64,000 nucleotides of DNA from an uncultured Methylophaga sp. (GTDB lineage Bacteria; Pseudomonadota; Gammaproteobacteria; GCF-002020875). The notes below the pieces were generated by a model, which saw only the letters and a program-made list of their open reading frames with translations, had not been told where the DNA came from and did no database searches. Position 1 is the stretch's first letter. Each line of letters opens with the position of its first letter. Where the stretch lies: NCBI GenBank assembly GCA_937877715.1, contig CALEHW010000059.1, positions 1 through 64,000 on the forward strand, written 5' to 3'. Positions 51,563-62,588 of this stretch are shown here, piece by piece. The position numbers and the translations under genes are program-made.

Positions 51563-54427
51563 TTAGGCATAAAGGCGCTGCTCACCAGCGCCGGTTACAT
51601 TATCCACGCAGCGCCCACAGAGCTCTGGATGGTCGCTGTTGCTGCCCACATCCTCTCGATGATGCCAGCAACGGACACACTTCTCATGCTCAGAGGCGGT
51701 TACCTGTAGCTGCAGACCATCAATCTCGGTTGCCCGACCTCGTGCCTCGGTTACCCGACCTCGTGCCTCGGTTGCTGCAGCACCCTCGGGAGATTCTGCC
51801 AGTGGATGAATTCGAGCATACGAGGTGATAAGTACAAAACGGAGCTCATCCTCAAGCTTTCCAAGCAGTGAGATAAGTGAACCGTCACAGTAGAGATCAA
51901 CCTCTGCATCCAACCCAGAGCCAATACCACCATCCTTGCGCAACAGCTCCAGAGATCTTGCCACCTCTGTACGAACAGCCATAATCTGCTCCCAATCAGC
52001 AGCACTCAGGGCTGTGTCAGAGGAGTCATCACCAACTCTGAACAGTCCCTGGTAGAACTCCTCCAAGAAAACGCTCTCACTACGCTCACCCGGCAGGAAG
52101 CTCCAGACCTCATCAGCAGTGAAACTGGTGATTGGTGCAAGCCAACGGACCATCGCCTCGACAATATGGTACATCGCTGTCTGAGTTGAGCGTCTGGCCT
52201 GGCTTTCGGCCTGCGTGGTGTACTGACGATCCTTGATGATGTCGAGATAGAACCCACCCATCTCAACCGAGCAGAAATTGTGAATCTTCTGGAAGACCTG
52301 ATGGAAGTTGTACTCCTCATAGGCCTCAATAATCTCTTCCTGCAGGCGGGCCGCGTGGTCAACTACCCAGCGATCCAGTGACAACATCTCCTCTGATTGC
52401 AGGAGATCGGCCGAGGGATCAAACCCATTCAGGTTGGACAACAGAAAACGGGTAGTATTACGGATACGTCGATATGCATCTGCCATCCGGCGCAGAATCT
52501 CGTCAGAGACCGTCATCTCCCCACGGTAATCGGTGGATGAGACCCATAGTCGGATGATGTCAGCACCCAGCTCATTGATTACCTTCTGTGGGGCAATCAC
52601 ATTACCGAGCGACTTGGACATCTTCTTACCATCCTTGTCGACAGTAAAGCCGTGGGTGAGGACCTCTCTGTATGGCGGCTCTCCATGCATTGCCACGGAT
52701 GTCAGCAATGATGACTGAAACCAGCCACGGTGCTGATCCGACCCCTCAAGATAGAGGTCTGCCGGACGTGAGAGGTTGTCTCTGCGATCCAGCACCGCAT
52801 GGTGGGTAACTCCAGAGTCAAACCAGACATCCAGGGTATCCATGACCTTCTGGTACCTCTCCGCATCATCACCAAGAAGTTCAGCCGGATCAAGACCAAA
52901 CCAGCCATCAATGCCAGACTTCTCAACCAGCTGTGCCACCTCTTCGATTAGACGTACAGTCTCTGGATGTGGGTCACCTGTCTCCTTGTTGATAAAGAGG
53001 GCAATTGGGACACCCCAGGTACGTTGACGTGAGATACACCAATCTGGGCGATTCTCAACCATCCCCTCAATACGCGCTTGGCCCCAGTCCGGCATCCAGC
53101 GCACACCCTTAATAGCCTCCATTGCACTACTACGCAGGCCAGCTTGATCCATACTGATAAACCATTGCGGGGTTGCACGGAAGATAATCGGGGTCTTGTG
53201 GCGCCAGCAGTGGGGATAGCTGTGACGAATCTTCTCCATACAGAGAAGTGCCCCACGCTCCTCAAGCACCTCCAACACATGGTCATTAGCCTTGAATACA
53301 TGCTCCCCTGCAAAGATCTCTGTACTGTCGAGGAAGCAGCCATTGCCACCAACCGGGTTATGAACCGGCAGGCTATATTTCATCCCAACCACGTAATCTT
53401 CCTGACCATGGCCAGGGGCAGTATGGACTGCTCCGGTACCTGCATCCAAGGTGACGTGGTCACCAACAATTACCGGCACCTGGCGGTCATAAAATGGGTG
53501 GTTAAGCTCTACCCCCTCCAGGTCAGCACCATGACAACGTCCAAGAATGGTGTAGTCGCTGATTTCTGCACGCTCCAACACAGCGGCATGAAGTGCCTCC
53601 GCCAACAATAGGCGACTATCCCCGGTCTGAATCAACAGATATTCAAAATCCGGATGGAGTGAGACCGCCTGGTTGGCTGGCAGGGTCCATGGAGTTGTGG
53701 TCCAGATAACTACCGAGATTGCACCGCTACCATTCGACTCCAGATTGCAGCGCCCAAGAAAACCGGCCTCATCCACCACATTGAAACGGACATCAATAGC
53801 TGGAGATGTCTTATCCTCGTGCTCCACCTCAGCCTCCGCCAAGGCAGAACCGCAATCGGTGCACCAGTGGACCGGTTTTTCTCCCTTATGAAGATGACCC
53901 TTCTCAACAATCCCGCCAAGGGCACGAATAATATCCGCCTCAAACTGGAAGTCCATAGTCAGATACGGGTTCTCCCAGTCACCCAATACTCCGAGACGCT
54001 GGAAATCCTTTTTCTGCCCCTCTACCTGACGGGCCGCATACTCCCGGGCTTTCTGCCGAAAAGCCTCGGCATCCAGCTTGCGTCCAGGTTTACCCCACTT
54101 TTTCTCCACATTGAGTTCAATGGGAAGACCATGGCAATCCCACCCAGGGATATACGGGGTATCAAACCCCATCTGGGCACGGGACTTGAGGATCATATCC
54201 TTCAGAATCTTGTTTACCGCATGGCCAATGTGGATATCACCATTCGCATATGGAGGGCCGTCATGGAGGATAAATTGTGGCTTTCCACTATTCTGCTCAC
54301 GCATCTTGCCGTACAGATCGATCTTCTCCCAATTCTTCAGATAATTGGGTTCACGATTGGCCAGATTAGCCTTCATCGGAAATCCGGTTTTTGGAAGATT
54401 GAGGGTCTCTTTGTAATTGTTTGCCAC
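51563..54427 (-). CDS. ileS: Isoleucyl-tRNA synthetase IleS
   Basis: This 954-residue class I synthetase has the HIGH motif ([13 protein letters not shown]), a CP1 editing domain ([16 protein letters not shown]), KMSKS ([11 protein letters not shown]) and a C-terminal zinc finger with [10 protein letters not shown] and LCGRC. It is somewhat longer than E. coli IleS (938). Just before the zinc finger a 21-bp direct repeat (51725-51745, 51746-51766) encodes TEARGR twice. It is upstream of lspA, and element A3 lies before its start. Confidence 0.97.
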   Translation of the reverse strand: MANNYKETLNLPKTGFPMKANLANREPNYLKNWEKIDLYGKMREQNSGKPQFILHDGPPYANGDIHIGHAVNKILKDMILKSRAQMGFDTPYIPGWDCHGLPIELNVEKKWGKPGRKLDAEAFRQKAREYAARQVEGQKKDFQRLGVLGDWENPYLTMDFQFEADIIRALGGIVEKGHLHKGEKPVHWCTDCGSALAEAEVEHEDKTSPAIDVRFNVVDEAGFLGRCNLESNGSGAISVVIWTTTPWTLPANQAVSLHPDFEYLLIQTGDSRLLLAEALHAAVLERAEISDYTILGRCHGADLEGVELNHPFYDRQVPVIVGDHVTLDAGTGAVHTAPGHGQEDYVVGMKYSLPVHNPVGGNGCFLDSTEIFAGEHVFKANDHVLEVLEERGALLCMEKIRHSYPHCWRHKTPIIFRATPQWFISMDQAGLRSSAMEAIKGVRWMPDWGQARIEGMVENRPDWCISRQRTWGVPIALFINKETGDPHPETVRLIEEVAQLVEKSGIDGWFGLDPAELLGDDAERYQKVMDTLDVWFDSGVTHHAVLDRRDNLSRPADLYLEGSDQHRGWFQSSLLTSVAMHGEPPYREVLTHGFTVDKDGKKMSKSLGNVIAPQKVINELGADIIRLWVSSTDYRGEMTVSDEILRRMADAYRRIRNTTRFLLSNLNGFDPSADLLQSEEMLSLDRWVVDHAARLQEEIIEAYEEYNFHQVFQKIHNFCSVEMGGFYLDIIKDRQYTTQAESQARRSTQTAMYHIVEAMVRWLAPITSFTADEVWSFLPGERSESVFLEEFYQGLFRVGDDSSDTALSAADWEQIMAVRTEVARSLELLRKDGGIGSGLDAEVDLYCDGSLISLLGKLEDELRFVLITSYARIHPLAESPEGAAATEARGRVTEARGRATEIDGLQLQVTASEHEKCVRCWHHREDVGSNSDHPELCGRCVDNVTGAGEQRLYA
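51725..51766 (-). repeat. 21-bp tandem repeat inside ileS
   Basis: Two copies of a 21-bp unit differ at one base, with a partial third from 51767. Each unit adds seven residues (ARGR-VTE / ARGR-ATE) in a linker ahead of the C-terminal zinc finger, keeping frame. Confidence 0.85.
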
Positions 54428-54476
54428 TTTGTTATCCGTAACTATTTTCTAAAAACAATACTGAATGGGTGATTCT

Positions 54477-54642
54477 GGTTTTGTATTGTTCATCGACTGA
54501 ATTCAGTTGCCCCGGAGATTTTCCCATTAATCCAGACTAAAGTGTCCTAGTGTCTGAGCAGAGCGAGTTTTAGGACACGCTGGTTTAATGGGAAAATCTC
54601 CGGATAGAGGCAACTGCTGAAGAAGATGTACAATCCAAAACC
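54477..54642 (+). repeat. Inverted-repeat element, family A, copy A3
   Basis: Arms of about 72 nt contain a perfect 19-bp block (54512-54530 with 54585-54603), an inner perfect 8-bp block (gtgtccta/taggacac) and decayed outer ends (ggttttg-attgt/acaat-caaaacc). The loop is 54550-54570 (tgagcagagcgagttt). It fills the ribF-ileS spacer. Confidence 0.9.
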
Positions 54643-54663
54643 CTATTAAAAATTGTGTTAATT

Positions 54664-55602
54664 CTACAGTGAATAGCGCTCTTTGAAATAGTTTCTTGCC
54701 TGGTCCGCATCTCTCAGAATCTGCTCCTTCAACAGATCAAAGGAGTCAAACTTCTGCTCGTCCCTAATCTTTGTCAGAAAATCTACCGACACATGACGGC
54801 CGTAGATATCCTCCGCGAAATCTAACAGATGGACCTCCAGAATGGTTCTTGTTCCATTGACCGTTGGCCTGGTTCCTACGTTTGCTACCCCAGCAACCGG
54901 CTCCCCCTCAATCCCAAACATCTCCACTGCAAAGACCCCGTCAATGGGAGATATCTTGCGATGAAGGTGAATATTTGCGGTGGGAAAACCGATCAGGCGA
55001 CCACGTTTGTGGCCATGCGCCACTCTGCCACACATCCGGTAGGGGCGCCCCAACAGCTTCTCAGCCTCATTGAGATCGCCATCACATAGCGCCTTACGCA
55101 CCCGTGTACTACTGACCCGCTCCCCATCGATCTGGAAGGTGTGCATATTGACCACCTGGAAACCGTGATCACGGCCTGCGGCCTGCAACATTGAAAAATT
55201 TCCCCTACGCGCCTTGCCAAAACAGAAGTCATCCCCGACCACCAGATATCGAATCCCCAACCCATCGACCAGTATCCTCTGGATAAACTCCTCCGGCTCC
55301 ATCTCCGCCAGCGCTCTGGTGAAGTGGATGGTGAAGATGCGATCCACCGCCAACCGTCGCAGAGCTTTCATCTTCTCGCGGAAGCGGGTCAGACGCCCCG
55401 GGCATCGGTCCGGGGCAAAAAACTCCTGTGGTTGCGGCTCAAACGTTATGACTACCGCAGGCAGACCTATCTCATCAGCCTTATCTGCCAACTCTCCCAG
55501 AACATGCTGATGGCCAAGGTGAACCCCATCAAAATTGCCGATGGTAGCAACAGAGCCGTGATGCTCTGGCTTTAGGTTATGAATTCCTCGAATCAGCTTC
55601 AT
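54664..55602 (-). CDS. ribF: Bifunctional riboflavin kinase/FAD synthetase RibF
   Basis: RibF makes FMN and then FAD. It is 312 residues with the N-terminal adenylyltransferase motif GNFDGVHLGHQ and STRVRKAL, and the C-terminal kinase with IGFPTANIHL and GTRPTVNGTRT. The frame is open to 55647, but MKLIRGIHNLKPEHHGSV at 55602 is the family start. It lies between murJ and ileS as in most gammaproteobacteria. Confidence 0.95.
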   Translation of the reverse strand: MKLIRGIHNLKPEHHGSVATIGNFDGVHLGHQHVLGELADKADEIGLPAVVITFEPQPQEFFAPDRCPGRLTRFREKMKALRRLAVDRIFTIHFTRALAEMEPEEFIQRILVDGLGIRYLVVGDDFCFGKARRGNFSMLQAAGRDHGFQVVNMHTFQIDGERVSSTRVRKALCDGDLNEAEKLLGRPYRMCGRVAHGHKRGRLIGFPTANIHLHRKISPIDGVFAVEMFGIEGEPVAGVANVGTRPTVNGTRTILEVHLLDFAEDIYGRHVSVDFLTKIRDEQKFDSFDLLKEQILRDADQARNYFKERYSL

Positions 55603-55676
55603 CCAGGAGCCCGTCCGAGAGTAGAAGTCATATCGAGAGAAAGCCAATTTGAGGCAGATTTTCTCATCTGGCTATT

Positions 55677-57233
55677 CTACCGTCTCTGGAACTGGGTTGG
55701 TCTGATACCAAGAAGAAAAAGTGTGGAGAAGTAGAGCAGTGCTGCCCCCACAACCTCTCCCCCCAACACCCCAATCCGGGTCCACAGTGGCGCATCCTGC
55801 CAGAATCCCACCTGAGGGGCGACCATGTAGAGAAAGAGAACCATAATCGAGAGCGCTACGGTAATCTGCATAATCAATCGTCCCCAACCGCTGAGTGGGT
55901 TATAGACTCCACGTTGACGCAGTCCCCGATAGAGTAGCCATCCATTCAGCAGGGAAGAGATGGCAGTGGCCAGCGCAAGCCCAGCATGTGGCGCATGGTA
56001 ACCACCCATAATCATCGCACCCACAAAGATCAGATTCATCCCCATATTGGCAACCATCGCAATCACCCCGAACTTGACTGGAGTTCTGGTGTTCTGTTGG
56101 GAGAAGTAGCCGGTGACCAGCACCTTGACAAGAATGAAGCCGACCAGCCCAAGCGCATAGGCCATCAGGCTGACAGAGGCCATCTCCACATCAAACAGAG
56201 TGAACTCACCACGCTGAAACAGCAGCGACAACAGTGGCTCTGCCAGAATAAAGAGGCCTGCACTGGCCGGGATAGCGATTAGCAACACCAGACGGAGTGC
56301 CCAATCTAGTGTCTGGTTAAAAGCATGGTGCTCCTTGGCTGCAAACTGTCCCGAAAGCCTGGGCAGGATCACGGTTGATAGAGCAATTCCGAAGACCCCC
56401 AGTGGAAACTCCATCAGGCGATCAGAGTAGTAAAGCCACGACATGCTGCCGGCAGTAATCAGTGAGGCTATCACCAGATCCAGCAGAAGATTGATCTGGG
56501 CAACCGAGGCTCCAAACAGGGTGGGCAACATAAGTCTGAGGATCTTCCGCACTCCGGAATCCCCCCAACGGAAGCGGGGACGAGGAAGCATGCCCAGTTT
56601 TAGTAGAGGCGGGATCTGGAACAGCAGCTGAACCACCCCACCGATCAGAACTCCCCAGGCCAGAGCCGTTACCGGCACCTCCATAAGTGGGGCGAGCCAG
56701 ATTGCTGCACCAATTAGCGAGAGATTGAGAAAGACCGGAGTGAAAGCAGGGATGGCAAAACGTCCGTAGGTATTAAGAATTCCACCTGCAAAGGCTGTCA
56801 GTGAAATCAATAGCAGATATGGGAAAGTAATACGCAACATCCCGGAGGCGAGCTCAAAACGGTCTGTCTCACCGACAAATCCTGGGGCAAACAACATGAT
56901 AAACAGTGGAGCAGCAACTACACCGATAGTGGTCACCAGCAGTAAAATACTACCCAGTGTACCGGCCACCGCATCGGTCAGCTGGCGAACCTCACTCTGC
57001 TCCCCTGTTGACCGCTTCTCCGAAAGAACCGGAACAAATGCTTGAGAGAAGGCACCCTCTGCAAAGAGCCTGCGCAGAAAATTGGGGATCTTGAAGGCCA
57101 CCACAAAGGCATCCATAATCCCGCCCGCGCCAAAGTAACGGGCAAAGACAATATCGCGCACCAACCCGAGAACACGGGATATTGTGGTCATCATCCCCAC
57201 AACCATGGTGGATTTCAGGAGTTTATGGCTCAA
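55677..57233 (-). CDS. murJ: Lipid II flippase MurJ
   Basis: This 518-residue MOP-superfamily inner-membrane protein with about 14 helices flips lipid II outward. The N-terminal signature TTISRVLGLVRDIVFARYFGAG contains the essential cavity arginines, and FAEGAFSQAFVPVLSE follows. The length is the same as E. coli MurJ (511) within a few residues. It is divergent from rpsT and upstream of ribF. Confidence 0.96.
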   Translation of the reverse strand: MSHKLLKSTMVVGMMTTISRVLGLVRDIVFARYFGAGGIMDAFVVAFKIPNFLRRLFAEGAFSQAFVPVLSEKRSTGEQSEVRQLTDAVAGTLGSILLLVTTIGVVAAPLFIMLFAPGFVGETDRFELASGMLRITFPYLLLISLTAFAGGILNTYGRFAIPAFTPVFLNLSLIGAAIWLAPLMEVPVTALAWGVLIGGVVQLLFQIPPLLKLGMLPRPRFRWGDSGVRKILRLMLPTLFGASVAQINLLLDLVIASLITAGSMSWLYYSDRLMEFPLGVFGIALSTVILPRLSGQFAAKEHHAFNQTLDWALRLVLLIAIPASAGLFILAEPLLSLLFQRGEFTLFDVEMASVSLMAYALGLVGFILVKVLVTGYFSQQNTRTPVKFGVIAMVANMGMNLIFVGAMIMGGYHAPHAGLALATAISSLLNGWLLYRGLRQRGVYNPLSGWGRLIMQITVALSIMVLFLYMVAPQVGFWQDAPLWTRIGVLGGEVVGAALLYFSTLFLLGIRPTQFQRR

Positions 57234-57278
57234 AATGTGCTTTTATACGAAAAAATTGAATCATACCAGTGATAACAA

Positions 57279-57307
57279 TTGACAGTTAAAGAGAAAACGA
57301 AGAAAAT
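57279..57307 (+). promoter_or_regulatory. Candidate rpsT promoter
   Basis: A perfect TTGACA (57279-57284) is followed after 17 bp by GAAAAT (57302-57307) and a GC-rich discriminator (acgcggctc), the pattern of stringently controlled ribosomal-protein promoters. The leader would be about 36 nt. Confidence 0.55.
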
Positions 57308-57349
57308 ACGCGGCTCAATTTTTAAACACTTTTCTCAGGAGAGAAAACT

Positions 57350-57610
57350 TTGGCAAATTCACCTCAAGCTCGCAAGCGTGCTCGTCAAGCTGACAAAAAA
57401 CGCAACCACAATCAGGGTCGCCGCTCCATGATGCGCACCTCACTCAAGAAGGCAACAGCTGCCATCGAGTCTGGTAATCGTGAAGAGGCCGAGGCACTTT
57501 ACAAGAGCGCTGTCTCTGCACTGGATATTGCCGCCAAGAATGGACTGATCCATCGCAACAAGGCTGCCCGTCACAAGAGCCGCCTGAATACACATATTCG
57601 TGCGATGTAA
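57350..57610 (+). CDS. rpsT: 30S ribosomal protein S20
   Basis: This 86-residue basic protein begins ANSPQARKRARQADKKRNHNQ and binds 16S rRNA near helix 44. The start codon is TTG with a good Shine-Dalgarno (aggaga, 8 nt). E. coli rpsT also starts with UUG, where the weak codon is part of autogenous control, so the choice is likely conserved by function. It ends at a strong terminator. Confidence 0.97.
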   Translation: MANSPQARKRARQADKKRNHNQGRRSMMRTSLKKATAAIESGNREEAEALYKSAVSALDIAAKNGLIHRNKAARHKSRLNTHIRAM

Positions 57611-57640
57611 CCAATTCTTATTCCTCTGGGATCTGTATGA

Positions 57641-57667
57641 AAAACCGGCTAAACAGCCGGTTTTTTT
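57641..57667 (+). terminator. Rho-independent terminator of rpsT
   Basis: A 10-bp stem (57641-57650 with 57655-57664) with an aaac loop runs into seven T. It begins 30 nt after the stop and ends 8 bp before the opposing proB stop. The A-rich left side could also terminate proB on the other strand. Confidence 0.92.
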
Positions 57668-57674
57668 GTGGCTA

Positions 57675-58823
57675 CTACAGCAGCACCATATTATCCCGGT
57701 GGACCATCTCCTCCTCATCCACATAACCGAGCAGCGCCTCAATCCGATCACTAGGCTGCCCCATAACCTTGCACACATCATCCGCAGAGTAGTTAACCAA
57801 CCCACGGGCAACCTCCTCTCCAGACTCACTCTGCAGGGATACCAGGTCACCACGCTTAAATTCACCCCTGACGCTCTTGATACCGACCGCCAACAGACTC
57901 CGTCCAGAGTCACGCAATACACGAACCGCACCCTCATCCATAATCAACTCTCCGCACCTCTGCAGATGACCAATTAACCAGCGCTTGCGGGCATCCAGCT
58001 GCTGAGCACCCGGCAGGAAGAGGGTTCCAATCTGTGCTCCCTGAAAAAGTCTTATCAACACCTGATCATCACGCCCTGAAGCCACCACAGTTGCAGTCCC
58101 TGAACGCGCTGCCAGCCTGGCTGCTGCCAGTTTGGTAGCCATTCCTCCCCTGCCAAGTTGACCACCAGAGCCGCCAGCCATCTCATCCAGACCTTGCTCA
58201 TCAGCAACCACCACATCCAGTAGCTCTGCCTCCGGATTGGTGCGTGGATCACTCTCATACATCCCCTGTTGATCAGTCAGAATCACCAGTAGATCAGCCT
58301 CTATCAGATTTGCCACCAGCGCCGCCAGGGTATCGTTATCTCCAAGTCTGATCTCGTCAATCGCCACTGTATCGTTCTCGTTAACGATTGGCACCACACC
58401 CATCTCCAGCAGGGTACGGATTGAGCTTCTCGCGTTGAGGTAGCGCTGACGGTTGGAGAGGTCATCATGAGTCAGGAGAATCTGTGCAGTGTGAATTCCA
58501 TGTCTGGAGAAACATGACTCATAAGCCTGTACCAACCCCATCTGCCCCACAGCGGCGGCAGCTTGCTGCTCATGGATTGCGTGTGGACGACTGGACATCC
58601 CCAGACGCTTCATCCCCTCAGCAACTGCCCCGGATGAGACCAGTACCAGCTGAATACCATCTTTTTGCAGCGCGACAATCTGCTCTACCCACTCCTGAAT
58701 GGCATCCAGCGCCAGCCCCTGGCCATCATTGGTCAGAATGGCACTGCCGAGCTTGACCACACAGAGCCTCGAGCTGGAGATGATCTTTCTGCTCTTGTCA
58801 ATTATCTGGCTGTTACTGCTCAT
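57675..58823 (-). CDS. proB: Glutamate 5-kinase ProB
   Basis: ProB phosphorylates glutamate in the first step of proline synthesis. This 382-residue protein has an N-terminal amino-acid-kinase domain ([47 protein letters not shown]) and a C-terminal PUA domain (about 280-382). It follows obgE, the common order rplU-rpmA-obgE-proB. proA is not in the window. Confidence 0.96.
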   Translation of the reverse strand: MSSNSQIIDKSRKIISSSRLCVVKLGSAILTNDGQGLALDAIQEWVEQIVALQKDGIQLVLVSSGAVAEGMKRLGMSSRPHAIHEQQAAAAVGQMGLVQAYESCFSRHGIHTAQILLTHDDLSNRQRYLNARSSIRTLLEMGVVPIVNENDTVAIDEIRLGDNDTLAALVANLIEADLLVILTDQQGMYESDPRTNPEAELLDVVVADEQGLDEMAGGSGGQLGRGGMATKLAAARLAARSGTATVVASGRDDQVLIRLFQGAQIGTLFLPGAQQLDARKRWLIGHLQRCGELIMDEGAVRVLRDSGRSLLAVGIKSVRGEFKRGDLVSLQSESGEEVARGLVNYSADDVCKVMGQPSDRIEALLGYVDEEEMVHRDNMVLL

Positions 58824-58875
58824 AGCTACTCAATATTCTATCTTCTCTAACTGCGCTAGAGTCAATCGACGAACT

Positions 58876-59898
<1,023 letters not shown>

Positions 59899-59997
59899 TT
59901 AGGATACCTTAATTTATCATTTGCCATTTGTTTTACAGGGTAGGCAAACCGACAGTTGCCGGCAACATTCATAACTCAAACAAGATACAGCATTCAC

Positions 59998-60026
59998 AAA
60001 AAAGGCCCCGCATAACGGAGCCTTTT
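59998..60026 (-). terminator. Rho-independent terminator after rpmA
   Basis: On the minus strand the stem aaaaggc/gcctttt, with an inner ccg/cgg, is followed by a T-run (59996-60003 read as A on the plus strand). It lies 22 bp after the rpmA stop and separates rplU-rpmA from obgE-proB. Confidence 0.8.
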
Positions 60027-60047
60027 CAGTAAATCAGCCTACCTGGT

Positions 60048-60305
60048 TTATGCGGGATATACACTCACAAACTTGCGGCTTCTCGGCCCCTTGACCTCGA
60101 AAGTGACCACGCCGTCTGCCTTGGCAAACAGGGTGTCGTCCTTGCCGCGTCCAACATTTACCCCAGGATGAAAATGGGTGCCACGCTGACGAACCAGGAC
60201 GTTCCCGGAGATCACATCCTCACCACCAAAACGCTTAACACCTAACCGTTTGGATTCCGAATCGCGACCATTTCTGGTACTACCGCCTGCTTTTTTATGT
60301 GCCAT
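60048..60305 (-). CDS. rpmA: 50S ribosomal protein L27
   Basis: This 85-residue L27 begins [21 protein letters not shown] and lines the peptidyl-transferase centre with its N-terminal tail. The length equals that of E. coli. It is second in the rplU-rpmA operon, 41 bp after rplU, and is followed by a terminator. Confidence 0.98.
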   Translation of the reverse strand: MAHKKAGGSTRNGRDSESKRLGVKRFGGEDVISGNVLVRQRGTHFHPGVNVGRGKDDTLFAKADGVVTFEVKGPRSRKFVSVYPA

Positions 60306-60346
60306 GCTACTCTACTTCCTTAACTATTAAATTGATGGGCTCAGTG

Positions 60347-60658
60347 CTATGCGCTGATGCTATCGATCTGAATCTCGGTATAGGACTGACGGTGTCCCAT
60401 CTGCTTACGGTGATGTTTACGGCGACGGAACTTGATAATCTTGACCTTCTTGCCACGACCATTCGCTACTACCGTTGCAGTAACCTTGCCACCTTCAACC
60501 AGAGGAGTGCCAATTTTTATATCGTCGCCATCAGCAACCATCAACACCTGATCAAACTCAACGCTACCACCCTCTTCAGCACCAAGCTTCTCTACCTTGA
60601 GAGTCTCACCCTCACTTACACGATACTGCTTTCCGCCGGTCTTGATTACTGCGTACAT
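60347..60658 (-). CDS. rplU: 50S ribosomal protein L21
   Basis: This 103-residue L21 begins [20 protein letters not shown] and has the basic [19 protein letters not shown] loop. The length equals that of E. coli. A strong promoter lies at 60737-60765, giving a leader of about 72 nt, long enough for leader-based control, though I see no clear mimic of 23S rRNA in it. Confidence 0.98.
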   Translation of the reverse strand: MYAVIKTGGKQYRVSEGETLKVEKLGAEEGGSVEFDQVLMVADGDDIKIGTPLVEGGKVTATVVANGRGKKVKIIKFRRRKHHRKQMGHRQSYTEIQIDSISA

Positions 60659-60736
60659 CCTAAAACTCCAAAAATTCTGTAGAGACGAGACTGCCTAGAC
60701 AATGTCCGGAATCTGCCTATCCATGAAAGAGGCGCG

Positions 60737-60765
60737 ATTTTACACGGATGTCTGAAAAGGGTCAA
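60737..60765 (-). promoter_or_regulatory. Promoter of rplU-rpmA
   Basis: On the minus strand TTGACC (60760-60765) and TAAAAT (60737-60742) are spaced by 17 bp and followed by a GC-rich discriminator (cgcgcc). This is a good sigma-70 match for a ribosomal-protein operon. Confidence 0.75.
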
Positions 60766-60796
60766 ACGCATTTCTGCAAAAACAGCTGCTAAAAAC

Positions 60797-60825
60797 TTGA
60801 CCCGCCGAACTATAGACCATACGAT
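60797..60825 (+). promoter_or_regulatory. Candidate ispB promoter
   Basis: TTGACC (60797-60802), 17 bp, TACGAT (60820-60825). The start would be near 60832, about 47 nt before the GTG of ispB. It is back-to-back with the rplU promoter. Confidence 0.55.
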
Positions 60826-60878
60826 TTGCAAGTTTTTCCCTGTAACAAATTATTTCGACCGATACCCGACCAGACACT

Positions 60879-61859
60879 GTGGCAAAACTTTCCACCTTTG
60901 AAGATATCCAGACCCTGATCCGTGACGATCTTGATGCTGTCGATGACCTTATTATCAGGCGATTACAATCTGATGTCGTACTGATAAACCAGCTGGGGCA
61001 CTATATTATTAGTGGTGGAGGGAAACGGGTACGTCCAATGGTGGTTCTTCTAGCCGCCCGTGCCTGCGGTGCAACTAGTGATGATGCAGTCCAGCTGGCT
61101 GCTGTTATTGAATTTATTCATACCGCAACCCTGCTCCATGATGATGTGGTTGATACCTCAGAGTTGCGTCGTGGCAAGGAGACCGCCAACGCCGTTTTTG
61201 GCAACCAGGCTGCAGTACTGACTGGAGATTTTCTCTACTCTCGCGCCTTCCAGATGATGGTCGAGGTACAACAGATGCGAGTGATGGAGATTCTTGCCGA
61301 AACCACCAATGTAATCGCGGAAGGTGAGGTACTGCAGCTACTCAACTGTAACGACCCTGACACCACAGAGAAGCGTTATTACGATGTTATCTACAGAAAG
61401 ACCGCAAAACTATTTGAAGCCGGCGGCCAGCTGGGGGCGGTAGTTGCCAACCAGCCAGAGGAGATCGAGATTGCCATGGTTGATTATGGCAGGCATCTTG
61501 GTAATGCCTTCCAACTGATTGATGACGCGCTAGATTACAGTGCATCTGCTGAAGAGATGGGAAAAAACGCCGGTGATGACCTTGCGGAGGGTAAACCGAC
61601 ACTCCCCTTAATCCATGCAATGGAGAATGGCAGCGAAGAGGAGCAAGCAGTAATCCGCCATGCCATAGAGAACGGTGGTGGTGATCAGTTTGATGCAATT
61701 ATGGAGACAATCCGTTCCACAGAGGCAATCGAATACACACTACGTGCTGCAAAAGAGGCAGTCAACCAGACCACAGAAGCGGCTATGGTACTACCAGAAT
61801 CACCATACCGAGATGCATTGATCTCCCTGGCCGAGTTCACACTTAACCGCACTCATTAG
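60879..61859 (+). CDS. ispB: Octaprenyl diphosphate synthase IspB
   Basis: This 326-residue trans-prenyltransferase makes the ubiquinone side chain. It has the first aspartate-rich motif LLHDDVVDTSELRRGK, the second QLIDDALDY and the GDFLYSRAF segment. The start is GTG without an obvious Shine-Dalgarno. It is divergent from rplU, the usual arrangement. The chain length (C40 or other) cannot be read from sequence alone. Confidence 0.94.
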   Translation: MAKLSTFEDIQTLIRDDLDAVDDLIIRRLQSDVVLINQLGHYIISGGGKRVRPMVVLLAARACGATSDDAVQLAAVIEFIHTATLLHDDVVDTSELRRGKETANAVFGNQAAVLTGDFLYSRAFQMMVEVQQMRVMEILAETTNVIAEGEVLQLLNCNDPDTTEKRYYDVIYRKTAKLFEAGGQLGAVVANQPEEIEIAMVDYGRHLGNAFQLIDDALDYSASAEEMGKNAGDDLAEGKPTLPLIHAMENGSEEEQAVIRHAIENGGGDQFDAIMETIRSTEAIEYTLRAAKEAVNQTTEAAMVLPESPYRDALISLAEFTLNRTH

Positions 61860-61965
61860 CATCTAACATACGGTTTTACGTAATATTTTGTAACGCAATA
61901 ATCCTTTTCACGCACTATTTATGTGGTCTATTATCAGGCTACCACAACTTGCGAGAAGAGAGATC

Positions 61966-62382
61966 ATGAGAGAGAGTACCAACCAATCCGGCTTTACCCT
62001 GATAGAGCTGATAATTGCCATTGCAATCATCGCCATCCTGGCGGCTATTGCCATCCCCTCATACACCCAATACACCACCAAGGCACGCTACTCTGAGGTA
62101 GTTCTTGCTGCGCAGCCTGTCAAAATAGGTGTTGAACAGTGTTATCAGGTACGTAGCGCACTTGCTGACTGCGACGGAGGGAGCTATGGAGTGCCTGCCA
62201 ATGTATCTGGCGCAGCAGGAGCAGTAAATACTATCTCCACCGCAGATGGAGTTATTACTGTTACCCCGGATGCCACCAACGGGATTGTTGCAGGTGACAC
62301 CTATATCCTGACCCCGACCGCCGCCTCACCCATGACCTGGGTTGCGAGCGGTGGTGGCGTGACTAACGGATATACGCAGTAA
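61966..62382 (+). CDS. Type IV pilin (PilA/PilE-like)
   Basis: This 138-residue prepilin has leader MRESTNQSG and the class IVa cleavage site before FTLIELIIAIAIIAILAAIAIPSY, with Glu5 of the mature form, and a hydrophobic N-terminal helix. Two cysteines (EQCYQ and LADC) are 11 residues apart, too close for a typical C-terminal D-loop. The open frame reaches 61921, but the ATG at 61966 gives the canonical short leader. The size fits a major or minor pilin; no other pilus gene is in the window. The stop codon lies inside the arm of element A4. Confidence 0.88.
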   Translation: MRESTNQSGFTLIELIIAIAIIAILAAIAIPSYTQYTTKARYSEVVLAAQPVKIGVEQCYQVRSALADCDGGSYGVPANVSGAAGAVNTISTADGVITVTPDATNGIVAGDTYILTPTAASPMTWVASGGGVTNGYTQ

Positions 62383-62578
62383 CTACTCACCCCATGACTG
62401 AGATCTTTTTTTCGACAAATTGGCCGTACCCCACTTTTTGGCTCTTTTTCAGAAAAGAGCCCGCCAGTGTTTGAGCATAGCGAGTTTTGGCAGGCGCTGA
62501 AAAATGGTCAAAAAGTGGGGGGGGGAAATGGCCTCTGAGGAGATAAAAGTATCTTGGTCATGGGGTGAGTAGTTACTG
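62377..62578 (+). repeat. Inverted-repeat element, family A, copy A4
   Basis: Arms of about 90 nt end in a perfect 20-bp terminal block (62379-62398 with 62557-62576). The loop (gtgtttgagcatagcgag, about 62467-62484) and the following ggcaggcgctgaaaaat match A2. An inner hairpin (ggctctttt/aaaagagcc) lies on the left arm. It fills the convergent pilin-peroxiredoxin spacer and starts within the last codon of the pilin gene. Confidence 0.9.
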
Positions 62579-62588
62579 TTACAGTTTA

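Noticed and set aside
61921-61965. Sigma-54 promoter upstream of the pilin gene
   Set aside because: GG and GC elements near 61936-61951 are 12 bp apart rather than 10, and the flanking bases do not fit the consensus.
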